From Symbiobacterium thermophilum IAM 14863 (lineage in GTDB: Bacteria > Bacillota > Sulfobacillia > Symbiobacteriales > Symbiobacteriaceae), in the NCBI RefSeq assembly GCF_000009905.1, contig NC_006177.1:2356001-2420000 (forward strand): DNA of 64,000 nt, given 5' to 3'. A model generated the notes under the pieces. That model worked only from the letters and a program-made list of their open reading frames with translations. It was not told where the DNA came from and did no database searches. Positions within the stretch are counted from its first letter, which is position 1, and every line of letters starts with the position of its first letter. Shown one piece after another: positions 42,905 to 52,078 of this stretch. The translations under genes and the position numbers were made by a program.

Positions 42905-42922
42905 CTCCCGGCTGCTCCTCCT

Positions 42923-44079
42923 TCACAGGGCCGAGCGATAGATTGCCTCTACCTCTTCAACCGTCAGGTTGCGGGGGTTGTTGTCCATGAGCCGTCGCGT
43001 CGCGTGCGCGGCCGCCGCCATGGCGGGGATGTGCTCCTCCCGGACGCCGAACGCCGACAGCCGGGAGGGGATGCCGAGGTCGGCGCAGAGCCGCTGGATG
43101 GCCGCCACCGCACGCTCCGCCGCCGCCAGGGCGCTGAGCCCGTCCACGGGCTCACCCAGCAGCCGGGCGACCTGCGCGAACTTCTCCACGCTGCCCTGCA
43201 GGTTCCACGGGAGCACGTGCGGCAGCAGCGACGCGTTGGCGATGCCGTGGGGCACCCGGAACTGGCCGCCCAGCGGGTAGGCCATGGCGTGGACCGCGCC
43301 GGTGCCGGCGTTGCAGATGGCGATGCCGGCGTACAGGCTGCCGAGGGCCATATCGGTCCGGGCCGCGAGGTCCCCGCCGCGGAAGACCGCGGTGCGGATC
43401 GACCGGCCGATCCGGCGGATGGCTTCGGCGGCGAACAGGTCCGTGGTGGGCGCGGCCTTGACTGAGGTGAAGGATTCCACCGCGTGGGTCAGGGCGTCCA
43501 TCCCGGTGGCGGCGGTCACCCCGGGCGGCGCTGTCAGGGTCAGCTCGGGGTCCACGATGGCCACCGCGGGCATCATGTACGGGGAGACGATCCCCTCCTT
43601 CACCTGCGTCCGGGTGTTGGTGAAGATGGCGTTGGGCGTGGCCTCGGCGCCGGTGCCGGCCGTGGTGGGCATGGCGATCACGGGCAGCCCCGGCCGGGGC
43701 ACCCGGTCGACGCCGAAGTAGTCGTAGGCCGTGCCGCCGTTGGCGGCCAGGACGGCTGTGGCCTTGGCCACGTCGATCGCGCTGCCGCCGCCCACGGCCA
43801 CCACAAGGTCGGCCTGGTGGGCCTTCACCTGCTGACCGGGTCCAGCCACTCCGCGCTGGGCTCGGCCATCACGTCGGCGTAGACGGCGCACCGCACGCCG
43901 GCGCCCTCCAGCATCCGCTGGAGCCGCTCCGGGGTGCCGGTCGCCAGGAGACCGCGGTCGCTGACCAACAGGGCCCGGGTGGCACCGAGCCGGCGGGCCT
44001 CGTCGGGAAGCTGAGCGGCCGCCCCCGGTGCGGCCCAGATCACCGGCGGCGTCCGGAAGGGATACATCACACCGATCAT
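42923..44079 (-). pseudogene. Iron-containing alcohol dehydrogenase, frameshifted
   Basis: From ATG 44079 (GAGGAGGGCC upstream): MYPFRTPPVIWAAPGAAAQL, RALLVSDRGLLATGTPERLQ, ADVMAEPSAEWLDPV, then a one-base slip near 43845 and, in the next frame, QQVKAHQADLVVAVGGGSAI, DVAKA, MPTTAGTGAEATPNAIFTN, GMDALTHAVESFTS and the metal ligands in AVHAMAYPLGGQFRVPHGIA and NNPRNLTVEEVEAIYRSAL. It is a type III (Fe-ADH) enzyme of ~385 residues with all motifs present but a broken frame. The stop of the pdxA remnant lies 15 bases upstream. Confidence 0.8.
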
Positions 44080-44093
44080 CGGAATGGCCCTCC

Positions 44094-44602
44094 TCACATC
44101 TGCTGCCCGACGCCCGACAGGCGTCCGGCGAGCTCGATGGCCGCGATCATGCTGCCCTCGTCGGCAATGCCCTTGCCCGCGATGTCGAAGGCGGTGCCGT
44201 GGTCGACGGAGGTGCGGATGATCGGCAGGCCGGCGGTCACATTCACGCCTTCGGCGAACCGGCGAGCTTGATGGGGATGTGCCCCTGGTCATGGTACATG
44301 GCGATGACGGCGTCGAACTCGCCGGCCATCGCCCGGGCGAAGACCGTGTCAGGCGGCCACGGCCCCGTGGCCTCGTACCCCTCCTCCCGGGCGGCCTGGA
44401 TGCCCGGAACGATCTCCCGGATCTCCTCGTCCCCGAACAGTCCGTTCTCGCCGGCGTGCGGGTTCAAGCCGGCCACGGCGATGCGCGGGTGCTGAAAGCC
44501 CATGCGCCGCAGAGTGCGGTGCGCGACGCCGATTACCCGCCTGCCCCGGTCGGCGGTGACCAGGTCGATCGCCTGCCGCAGCGAGACGTGCACCGTGACG
44601 AA
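44094..44602 (-). pseudogene. PdxA-like dehydrogenase, C-terminal remnant with frameshift
   Basis: Coding resumes directly at the intron boundary as FVTVHVSLRQAIDLVTADRG, then [71 protein letters not shown]. This is the C-terminal half of a 4-hydroxythreonine-4-phosphate dehydrogenase. One base is missing after KLAG, so the frame ends SPKA-stop; the other frame carries on [20 protein letters not shown]...[10 protein letters not shown] to TGA at 44094-44096. The N-terminal half is absent: beyond the intron is cassette 3. PdxA2-type enzymes beside transporters often serve threonate/erythronate catabolism rather than vitamin B6 synthesis. Confidence 0.82.
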
Positions 44603-46238
44603 ATCGAGTAGGAGGGGGCGGCTAACCCCCGTCCTCTCACACCACCGGACATGCGGGTCCGCATCCGGCGGTTCGCCAGGATTGACGAGTCGCTTCATAG
44701 CATTCGGTCAGGCTTATCAGCCCCTGGGCACGCCAGTAGGCGTTGCCCAGGGCGCTGTTTAGTGGGCCACCTGCCATTCGCCACGGGCCTTTGCGGCTGT
44801 TGGCGAGTTGGTAGACTACCCATTCGGGCAAACCGAGGGCGCGTAACTCCCGAAAGCGCGTGCGTACACGCTTCCACTGCCTCCATACGCATGCTCGCAG
44901 CCGACGCTTCAGCCATCCTTCGAGTCTTTCAAAGGCTGACCTGGCATCGGAGAGCGCATAGTACCCAACCCAGCCCCGCAAGTAGGCATTCAGGCACCGG
45001 ATTCGGTCCTCCATGCTCTGGCTGCGGTTGCGGTCCGTCAGCGTGCGGAGCTTGTCCTTCACGCGTTTCAGGCTCTTCGGGGCCAGCCGGATGCGCACTC
45101 CCCGGTGCTTGTAGAAGCTAAACCCGAGGAACTGCCGCTTCCACGGCCGGTCCACTGCGCTCTTCTCCTCGTTGACCTTCAGCCGTAACCGCTCCTGCAG
45201 GAAGTGGCGCACGCTCCTGTAGACCCGTTCTCCCGCCCGCTTGCTGCGGACGTAGATGTTGCAGTCATCGGCGTACCGGACGAAGTGGTGGCCACGGCGC
45301 TCCAGCTCCTTGTCGAGGTCATCCAGCAGGATGTTCGCCAGCAGCGGACTCAGCGGACCGCCCTGCGGCGTCCCTTCCTCCGTCGCCACGACCACCCCGT
45401 TCAGCATGACCCCGGCCTGTAAGTACCGCCGGATCAGCCGCAGCACACGCTTATCCGTTACCCGCCGCGCCACGCGGGCCATCAGCACGTCGTGGTTGAC
45501 CCGGTCGAAGAACTTCTCCAGGTCCATGTCCACGACCCAGTCGTACCCTTCCTCCACGTACTGACGTGCCTTCCTGACCGCATCATGACCCCGCCGCCCC
45601 GGCCGAAAGCCTGGGCGCCTCCGTTCCGCTCCACCCGTTTCAGGGCGGCCAGCATGTTCTCCCTGGCCACCACCTGCTCCATCAGGTTGCTGTGCTCCCC
45701 GCGGGGTGACGTTCCGTCTTGTGCCGGCTGCCCACTCCGCCCTCTCGCCGTCCCTTGCGGCTTCACCGCTACCTCCGGCGAGCAGGCCCCGTGCGGGGTC
45801 TTCTGCGTTTGTCGCGGGCTGCTCGAACGCAACGGGTTCACCCCTCTCCTGACGTTCGGCCCTTCCCGGTCGGGGCGTCCCCCTGCCCGTACTATGGCCT
45901 TTGCTGACTTCTGCCGGTTCAGCTGCGTCTCCCGACGCAGGTTACCAGCGTTGCTGGCGTTCCCGGCAGATCTCCCCGGGTAAGAACGCTGACCTTCACC
46001 CCGCACCCGCCCCATCTACTGCACCGCCCTTTGGCAGCCTCGGGTTTTGCTGTGGTTCGCCAGCTCACCCAGGCGGCACAGCCTCGTATGAGGTTCGTGT
46101 TCCTCGGGTCGTGGCTTTGCCTCCGGCTTCCTCCAGATTCCGCCTCGCGACGGACACCCTTGCCTTTGGCTAACGGGCTGGTGCTGCCTCGCCCGCAGCG
46201 GACTTTCACCGCCAAGTCAGCGCCCATGCCGGGCGCAC
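44603..46238 (-). mobile_element. Group IIC intron
   Basis: On the minus strand the 5' end is GTGCGCCCGGCATGGGCGC (46238 downward), typical of bacterial group II introns. Domain V near 44640-44675 reads CGCCGGATGCGGACCCGCAT followed by GTCCGGTGG, with the CGC triad of class C, then domain VI and an end at CTCCTACTCGAT (44603). The 5' flank is the terminator hairpin of propeller gene 3 (GGGCCC...), nine bases away, exactly the site class C introns choose. The encoded protein is damaged. About 1.64 kb, short for the class because of an internal deletion. Confidence 0.85.
44637..45682 (-). pseudogene. Intron-encoded reverse transcriptase/maturase, internally deleted and frameshifted
   Basis: The C-terminal part is well kept: EGYDWVVDMDLEKFFDRVNH, GTPQGGPLSPLLANILLDDL, the catalytic HFVRYADDCNIYV (YADD), RLKVNEEKSAVDRPWKRQFL and the maturase region (WVGYYALSDARSAFERLEGW). 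The N-terminus (LMEQVVARENMLAALKRVERNGG) then jumps straight to AFGRGG, which is the end of the RT segment normally reading S-YGFRPGR-SAHDA. About 70-80 residues (RT blocks 0-2) are missing, and a frameshift follows before HDAVRKARQYVEEG. The protein cannot be functional; the intron would need an enzyme in trans. Confidence 0.8.
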
Positions 46239-46246
46239 GAGACCGA

Positions 46247-46275
46247 GGGCCCGACCGTCAGCGGCCGGGCCCTTT
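46247..46275 (-). terminator. Terminator of propeller gene 3 and intron homing site
   Basis: GGGCCCG (46247-46253) and CGGGCCC (46266-46272) form the same hairpin as at 18324 and 55618. The group IIC intron begins nine bases past its 3' arm on the minus strand. Confidence 0.8.
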
Positions 46276-46371
46276 CCCGTGTTGCGCATGGGTGCAGTCG
46301 CTCATGCCGCCCCGTGCTGGGCGCGGCCCGGGCGTGCGGGCCGCCCGCGCCGGGGGTTGGGGCGTGCGGGA

Positions 46372-48858
46372 TCAGTCCGTGATCGCCCCTCCCTCCGGGC
46401 CGCCCGCCTCCACTGGCTTGGACGAGAGCACCTCCACCCGGCGGATCACGCGGTTGTTCTCCGGCCGGGTGTCCTCGGGGTAGTCGATCTCGGCGACGAT
46501 CTCCCAGGTGCCCGCGCTCAGCCCCGGGATCGTGCCCGTCTTGAGGGTGCAGCAGGGCACCCGGTCGATGGTCACCGCCTGCCATCCCCCAGCCGGCGCC
46601 GACCCGCCGGACTCCGGCCGCGCCCAGAGCCGGAGCGGCACCTGGATCGCGCTGCGACCGAGGTTGTTCTGGTAGCCGAGGTAGATCCCCACCTCGAATG
46701 GCCTGCCCGCGTCAGCCATCGACGGAACGGCCAGGTCCACCACCGACGGGTCGTCGACGACGACCTGTGCAGGCTGCCGGATCGTGTAGGGCACGATGAG
46801 CACGTTGTTGGCCAGCCCGCCCTCGGGGCCGGGCTCCCCCTCCCGCTCAATCAGCTCGGCCACCGCGCCGGCGCAGGTCTTCTCCGCCGGCAGCCCCTGC
46901 GCCGCGGCCATCCCCCTAGCCAGCGCGACCTTGGGGTTGGACGTGTGGGCCGTGCTCAGGGCGTACACGGTGGGCAGATCGATGACCCCGACAATCCAGC
47001 CCTCGGCCGGATCCCCCTCGGCCAGGGTCACCGTGAGCGGCACCGGGTAGGGTTGCTGCGGCCCCAGCTCTCCCGGCAGCGGCACCTCCCCCAGCGGGCG
47101 GACCAACTGGCCGTCCGCGTCCGTCACGAACCAGCGCACGGTCCAGGGACCCGGGCAAAGGGCTGCAAGGGTGCGCGTGGTCATCTCCAGCTGCAGCCGC
47201 GGCTCCAGCGCAACCGGCGTGCCCGGGGTCAGTTCCAGCGGAGCGGGCGCATCCAGCCACCGCAGGTCGTAGCTCTCCCCCGTCCGGAAGGCCACCAGGC
47301 GGCCGGAGGTTCCGCCGTCGGTCTCGAAGTTGACGCCGACCAGCAGGAGGCCGTGGGCGAAGGCGGGGTCGACGCCGACGCCGGAGACCTGGGAGAAGTT
47401 GTACGGACCGACGTTTGGCCGCTCCCCAGCCTTCAGCAGGAACAGCCGGTCGACGGGGGTACGGCTCTCCGGGTGGATCAGCGCCGCCCGGGCGGAGCCG
47501 CCGCTGGGGTTGCCGTTGTCCAGGGAGTAGCTGTAGAAGAAGCCGTTGACGTCGCCGAAGAGAAGCGCCCCGCGGCTGCCCAGGACCAGCGGGGCGGTGT
47601 TGAGGGAGGCCATCCTCCCGTCGAGCCGCTCCGCGGGGCCGAACTTGCGATACCACTTGAGCTCGCCGCTGGGGCCAATGGCCACCACGGCGCCGTCGCT
47701 GCCGGTGGGGCCGTCCCGGAGGCCGACCCCGGTGTCGCTGTAGTTGCGCAGGGTGACGTAGAGGTGGGTTTCGGGGCCGTCCGGGGTCTGGCGAACCTCC
47801 ACCGCGGGTTCGGTGTTGGTGAACGCGGCCTTGGCGCCGATGAGGGCGGGCAGGGGGATGGAATAGGTGCCCCAGCTTTCGGGTTCACTACCGCTGATAA
47901 GCGAGGCGCCCCACAGGTGCCCGCGAGTATCCAGCCAGTACGTATTTGTACCGTCTGAGGTAAAGTTGCCGGCGAACCCTGCGGGGCCGTCAACTGTCCA
48001 GAGGAGGTACGGGCGGTAGTTGTCATTCCGGTCCAGAGCGAGCCGAACCGCCCGACCACCCTCGAAACCGTCCGTTCCAATCACAAAGCTGGGATTTCCA
48101 TCGTGCGGTGGGGCAGTTACCGCCGACGGGGTGATGAAACCGCCGAAGCCCCCAGCTACGTGCTTGGTGGTTGCAGCTTCGTAGACCCTCCAGCTTGGAT
48201 GTCCATCTTGACGATCCAGACCTTGCACCACCCAAACCTTTCCATGCGAACGAGGGCAGAGCGGGCGACCTGCGGGCCGATCTTCCTCCCCTGGGTAGTT
48301 GGGGCGATCCGCGACAACCACGATGTCACGCCCAGAATCATGTATGACCAGGGGAGATCCAACAATAGGACACCCCAGTTCCAACTCCAACGGACGAAAC
48401 CAGCCCTCCACGGTATGGTAGGCCCAGACCCAGCCGTATCCAGTACCGAAGTAGAGCACCTGTGTTTGTGGGCTGTAAGAGGGACTCGACTGGGGTGCAA
48501 TCAACGGACCACCCGGCGCCCGGTTGAATGGAACGCCCAGTCTTGTAACCGGATCCTCAACTGCTAACGCCGTTGCCACCGGCGGCAGAAGACCATCCAA
48601 ATTTATCTTCCACAGGTACTCCCCCGCCAGGTGGTATACCGCACCATCGACCAACACCGGTTGCGCTGCGCTCTCGCCCAGTTCCTGCGTTTCCCAGTGC
48701 GGCACAATCCCTATGAGACCGTGGGGATCCTCCACCACCGACATACGTTGCGGAGTCCCACCTTTCGTGATCCAGTCGCCGGCCAGAGCTGATGGCGCCG
48801 TGACGGACGTGAGCCATACAGCAAGTGCAGTAGCCAGCCACCTTGACCACCGCCGCAT
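46372..48858 (-). CDS. Secreted propeller/CARDB-like protein, cassette copy 3
   Basis: An intact 828-residue paralogue. From about residue 370 to the end it is nearly identical to copy 1 at protein and DNA level, including 3' flank and terminator, while the first ~330 residues differ markedly (LIGIVPHWETQELGESAAQP; LYFGTGYGWVWAYHT; LSVTAPPHDGNPSFVIGTD-like segment). That is a mosaic pattern. Signal peptide ALAVWLTSVTAPSALAG; CARDB-like C-terminus with VPCCTLKTGTIPGL. Its RBS (GGGGGATT) survived, but IS copy 2 now lies between it and its stalk partner, so it may lack its former promoter. Confidence 0.85.
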   Translation of the reverse strand: MRRWSRWLATALAVWLTSVTAPSALAGDWITKGGTPQRMSVVEDPHGLIGIVPHWETQELGESAAQPVLVDGAVYHLAGEYLWKINLDGLLPPVATALAVEDPVTRLGVPFNRAPGGPLIAPQSSPSYSPQTQVLYFGTGYGWVWAYHTVEGWFRPLELELGCPIVGSPLVIHDSGRDIVVVADRPNYPGEEDRPAGRPLCPRSHGKVWVVQGLDRQDGHPSWRVYEAATTKHVAGGFGGFITPSAVTAPPHDGNPSFVIGTDGFEGGRAVRLALDRNDNYRPYLLWTVDGPAGFAGNFTSDGTNTYWLDTRGHLWGASLISGSEPESWGTYSIPLPALIGAKAAFTNTEPAVEVRQTPDGPETHLYVTLRNYSDTGVGLRDGPTGSDGAVVAIGPSGELKWYRKFGPAERLDGRMASLNTAPLVLGSRGALLFGDVNGFFYSYSLDNGNPSGGSARAALIHPESRTPVDRLFLLKAGERPNVGPYNFSQVSGVGVDPAFAHGLLLVGVNFETDGGTSGRLVAFRTGESYDLRWLDAPAPLELTPGTPVALEPRLQLEMTTRTLAALCPGPWTVRWFVTDADGQLVRPLGEVPLPGELGPQQPYPVPLTVTLAEGDPAEGWIVGVIDLPTVYALSTAHTSNPKVALARGMAAAQGLPAEKTCAGAVAELIEREGEPGPEGGLANNVLIVPYTIRQPAQVVVDDPSVVDLAVPSMADAGRPFEVGIYLGYQNNLGRSAIQVPLRLWARPESGGSAPAGGWQAVTIDRVPCCTLKTGTIPGLSAGTWEIVAEIDYPEDTRPENNRVIRRVEVLSSKPVEAGGPEGGAITD

Positions 48859-48875
48859 GACCTGAATCCCCCTAG

Positions 48876-50610
48876 CTCAAGTTTCGCGTGAATAACCCGC
48901 ACTCCGTACAATGGAAACCCATTGAAAAAGCATCAGTCTGAACCAATGATACATGGTGGGATTTGCCCCTCTTAAACCACCATGTGGAGGTTCGACTGAT
49001 GCAGTCTCATGGTACGACGCCCGAAGTCACTGCGCAAGCCATCAAATGCACCACCCGGCATGGTTTTCTTGTCGCTCTTGGTTGGGTAGCGCAAAGGCTG
49101 AACCTGGTTGACGTGTTGAACCGGCACCTGCGGATCAATCAGAAGACCTACACCCATACGCCGGTCGACAAGGTAGTCGAGGCGTTGGTTGCCATTCTCG
49201 GCAACTGCCGCTACATGAAGGACCTGAACTTCGATCCCGAGCCGCTGGTCGCCGACCCTGCCGTAGCTCAAGCCTGGGGGCAGGAACGCTTTGCTCACTT
49301 CTCCACCGTCTGTGCGACCTTCAGCAAACTAACGGAGGAAAACGTTCAACAACTTTCCGATGCACTGGCGGAGATCCAGGCTCCCCTGCTTCAGCAGGAG
49401 GTTGCGGCGGTGGCTGGCCCAGACCGGTCCGGAATGGTCATCGTGGACATCGACCTCACCGGCCAGAAGGTCCGGGGAGAGACCAGGCAGTACACCGGTA
49501 CCGACTTTGGCTACATCCAGGGGCAACTGGCCCGCGGCTATCAGATCGCAGCCGCCTTCCTCACTGGAAAGCAGCAGCGCTTTGCCATCGACGGCCTTCT
49601 CAAGTCCGGTAAGGCCAACAGCCGCTCTGGCGCCTGCCTGCTCGAACTGATCCCCAGGGTGGAAGCCCGGATCGGCCGCCCCCTGCGGCGGGTGGAATGG
49701 GTTGAAGCATGCCTGGCTCAGCAGAAGGTGCGGGTCCGGCAGTTGCATCAGGCATTACAGACGGTATCGGGCAAGGGCAGCGCCCGGCGGAAACAGAAAC
49801 TGCAGTCCGAGTTACAGGAGACGGTCCAGGTCATCCGTGAACTGAACCATCGGCTCCGGCAGTACAGGCAGGACAATCAGACGAACCCGGCTCCCCTCCG
49901 GATCGTGCTGCGAGCCGACAGCGCCTTTGGCACGCCGGAGGTGATCCAGCGGCTGCTGGAGCTGGGATACGAGTTCACCATCAAGTCCTACTCCGGAAGC
50001 AATCCCGCCTACAAGCGCCTCTTCGACGCCGTGCCGGCGGAGGGCTGGGTTGAAGTCGAGAAGAACCGGTTTGCCTCCGAAGCCGTTGCTGTGCCTGGCC
50101 CAACGCTGCTCGCACCGTATCCGGTGCGGCTTGTCGCCATGCGCCGCTGGAATACGGATGGCCGGGAAGTCCGCAGCGTGATCCTGACCACGCTCCAAAC
50201 CGAGGCGCTAACCATGACAGAGGTCGTGAAACTCTACCACGGACGCCAGACCATCGAAGCCGGATTCCAGGAGTGGAAGGGAACGTTTCACTTTGGTGCA
50301 CCCCGGCTGCGCAAGTACGAGGCCAACGCCGCCTTTACGCAGCTCGTCCTGTTTGCCTTCAACCTGGTGCGTTGGGCCTGGCGCTATCTGAGCACCTCCT
50401 CGTCCAAACTGGCCGAGGCCAAGAGTCGACTCCTGGTACGGGTAGCGGCCCGGTGCCGGGCAACCATACGGTGTATTGGTGACACGCTGCGGCTGGTGTT
50501 CAGCCGGGGTACTCCCCTGGCTGGAGCGGAGATTACCCTGAACCGGGCCGTTTCTTACCAATGCACTTTTTCAACACCACGAATGTCGAGTTGTTCGCGT
50601 GAAACTTGAG
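48876..50610 (+). mobile_element. Insertion sequence, copy 2 (CTAG target)
   Basis: 1735 bp, flanked by CTAG at 48872-48875 and 50611-50614. Other cassettes have a single short TAG/TCA-containing junction here, so CTAG is a true 4-bp target duplication. It separates stalk gene 3 from propeller gene 3 and reads against both. Almost identical to copy 3. Confidence 0.92.
48999..50609 (+). CDS. DDE transposase, IS copy 2
   Basis: 536 residues, intact, with the same DDE motifs as copy 1 (VIVDIDLTGQKVRGE, LRADSAFGTPEVIQR, YHGRQTIEAGFQEWKG). It differs from copy 3 at only a few residues (for example Cys versus Ser in AIKCTTRHG, Glu/Asp in DPEPLV, Asn/Asp in RRWNTDG) and from copy 1 at many more. 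ATG 48999 follows GGAGG within the leader hairpin; the stop lies in the right inverted repeat. Confidence 0.92.
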   Translation: MQSHGTTPEVTAQAIKCTTRHGFLVALGWVAQRLNLVDVLNRHLRINQKTYTHTPVDKVVEALVAILGNCRYMKDLNFDPEPLVADPAVAQAWGQERFAHFSTVCATFSKLTEENVQQLSDALAEIQAPLLQQEVAAVAGPDRSGMVIVDIDLTGQKVRGETRQYTGTDFGYIQGQLARGYQIAAAFLTGKQQRFAIDGLLKSGKANSRSGACLLELIPRVEARIGRPLRRVEWVEACLAQQKVRVRQLHQALQTVSGKGSARRKQKLQSELQETVQVIRELNHRLRQYRQDNQTNPAPLRIVLRADSAFGTPEVIQRLLELGYEFTIKSYSGSNPAYKRLFDAVPAEGWVEVEKNRFASEAVAVPGPTLLAPYPVRLVAMRRWNTDGREVRSVILTTLQTEALTMTEVVKLYHGRQTIEAGFQEWKGTFHFGAPRLRKYEANAAFTQLVLFAFNLVRWAWRYLSTSSSKLAEAKSRLLVRVAARCRATIRCIGDTLRLVFSRGTPLAGAEITLNRAVSYQCTFSTPRMSSCSRET

Positions 50611-51795
50611 CTAGTACCGCACCGCACGGTTCTCCAGGTACCAACTCGGGTATTCGTACAGTGGGAACGTCGGCGTGAAGATGTGGACCTGATAGGTACC
50701 CGACATGGTGCCGTCATCAAGCCGGAATATGGGCTCCTTCCCCACCCAGTACACTTTGGCGCCCATCTGCTCGGCTACAAACCGAACGGGTACCATCGTC
50801 CGGTCGTTCCGGATCACAGGGGGAGCATCCAGCCGGACTTCACGGCCATCCACAATCGCAACGGGATGGTCGATGGTCAAGGTAATGGTACGCTCCGGTA
50901 TCCTCACCACACGTTGCTCGAAGTAGAAGCGGTAACCGTTCGGCAAGTACTCCTCAGCATCAAAAAGATCCGGATAGTCATATCCCTCAGCCGGAACTAC
51001 TTTCATCACTTCACGCGTCGTTGCAGGAAAATGGATGGTCACCCTCCGGCCGGTCTCATCCCACGTGACCTCGGCGCCCATCATCTCGCTGACAAAACGG
51101 ATGGGCACCCTCACCCGGTTAACAGTGGTATCCAAGTACGCAGGAGTGTCAAATCGCTTGGATGCGTCCCCTTGGTTGAGATACACATAGATGTGGTCAG
51201 GACTTCCGTTCCGATCCCTCCCATCATCCCTTCCCAGTCCCGGATGCGACTTGTCTACCCAGTACAGATACTCGGCACGACGCCCCTCAGCCAACTTCTC
51301 CTCTTCACTCATTTCGAGAGCTTCGACAATAAACTGGACCGGCTCGTATCGGCAGGGTTCGAGGTACAGGCGCGTCCAGCCATACGACCGTCCAAAGACC
51401 CTGGTGATCAGTTGGGTGTCCGGCACCGGGTACGCGTAGACGTGAAGCGTAGTACCACAACCCATCCAATCCTCTCGCCAGAACCAAGGATACTCCTTTG
51501 TCCATTCAGGTAAGGGTTCCCACACCCACCAGGTGTATCGCTCGTACAGATCCGGGCGCTCGCGGAGCGCCTGTTCAACCCTCAACCGCATCTGTTCCGA
51601 CATGCCCTCAGGCGGCGGTGGCGGTGACCACCCCTCCGGCCACCCAGGGCCAGGCTCGTAGTTCTCAGGAGGATAGTCCACTACCACAGGCTTCGGCTCG
51701 TCCGTGGCCGCTACCCCAACAACGGGCTGAAACAGTAAGACTGTAAGAACCAGCAAGGTGAGCCAACCGACGCGCCTCGTCTGTTCCCCCCACAT
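50611..51795 (-). CDS. Secreted stalk-domain protein, cassette copy 3
   Basis: An intact 394-residue member: signal peptide (LTLLVLTVLLFQPVVGVAA), EPGPGWPEGWSPPPPPEGM, WWVWEPLPEWTKEYPWFW, KSHPGLGRDDG, HIYVYLNQGDASKRFDTPAY, stalk motif 1 VRVPIRFVSEMMGAEVTWDE and stalk motif 2 VRLDAPPVIRNDRTMVPVRF, ending SWYLENRAVRY. The stop TAG is part of the CTAG duplicated by IS copy 2, so the insertion left the protein unchanged. ATG 51795 follows GGGAGTGGAGG. Confidence 0.85.
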   Translation of the reverse strand: MWGEQTRRVGWLTLLVLTVLLFQPVVGVAATDEPKPVVVDYPPENYEPGPGWPEGWSPPPPPEGMSEQMRLRVEQALRERPDLYERYTWWVWEPLPEWTKEYPWFWREDWMGCGTTLHVYAYPVPDTQLITRVFGRSYGWTRLYLEPCRYEPVQFIVEALEMSEEEKLAEGRRAEYLYWVDKSHPGLGRDDGRDRNGSPDHIYVYLNQGDASKRFDTPAYLDTTVNRVRVPIRFVSEMMGAEVTWDETGRRVTIHFPATTREVMKVVPAEGYDYPDLFDAEEYLPNGYRFYFEQRVVRIPERTITLTIDHPVAIVDGREVRLDAPPVIRNDRTMVPVRFVAEQMGAKVYWVGKEPIFRLDDGTMSGTYQVHIFTPTFPLYEYPSWYLENRAVRY

Positions 51796-51828
51796 CTGGC
51801 CTCCACTCCCTACGAAAAGGTGCTCACC

Positions 51829-51869
51829 TAGCCAATACGAAAACCCCTGAGCGAAGGTTTGCTCAGCGG
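51829..51869 (-). promoter_or_regulatory. Structured leader of stalk gene 3
   Basis: Minus strand: CCGCTGAGC-AAACCTTC-GCTCAGGGG then TTTTCGTATTGGCTAGGTGA. Stem with one mismatch, same loop and same downstream box as copies 1 and 4. Confidence 0.55.
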
Positions 51870-51934
51870 TTCAAGCGCCGTTCATGAAATATGACTACTG
51901 ATACCATGACCCAACACCGGACTCTTCCGTGTGT

Positions 51935-52078
51935 TTGATAACCTAAAAGGGAGCCATTTGGGGGCCATTTGATCACGTAAAAGTGAGCCACCTCAATCTT
52001 CCAAACCTGTAAACTGGGATGTACCGCATTTCCAGTTTGCAGGGGTGAAAGGATGAAGATCGAGATGGCTCATGGATC
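51935..52078 (+). mobile_element. Possible IS21-type left-end remnant
   Basis: Repeated GGGAGCCATTT / GGGGGCCATTT / AAAGTGAGCCACC blocks are followed by an RBS-like AGGGGTGAAAGG and ATGAAGATCGAGATG (MKIEM), which resembles the start of an IstA transposase. The frame ends after a few codons where the IS256-type element begins. The family is a guess from end structure only. Confidence 0.35.

Noticed and set aside
46217-46585. Plus- and minus-strand frames in the CAP/propeller 3' flanks that recur at 18361, 46290 and 55660
   Set aside because: They are frames over duplicated terminator and gene-end sequence; recurrence reflects cassette duplication, not a small gene.
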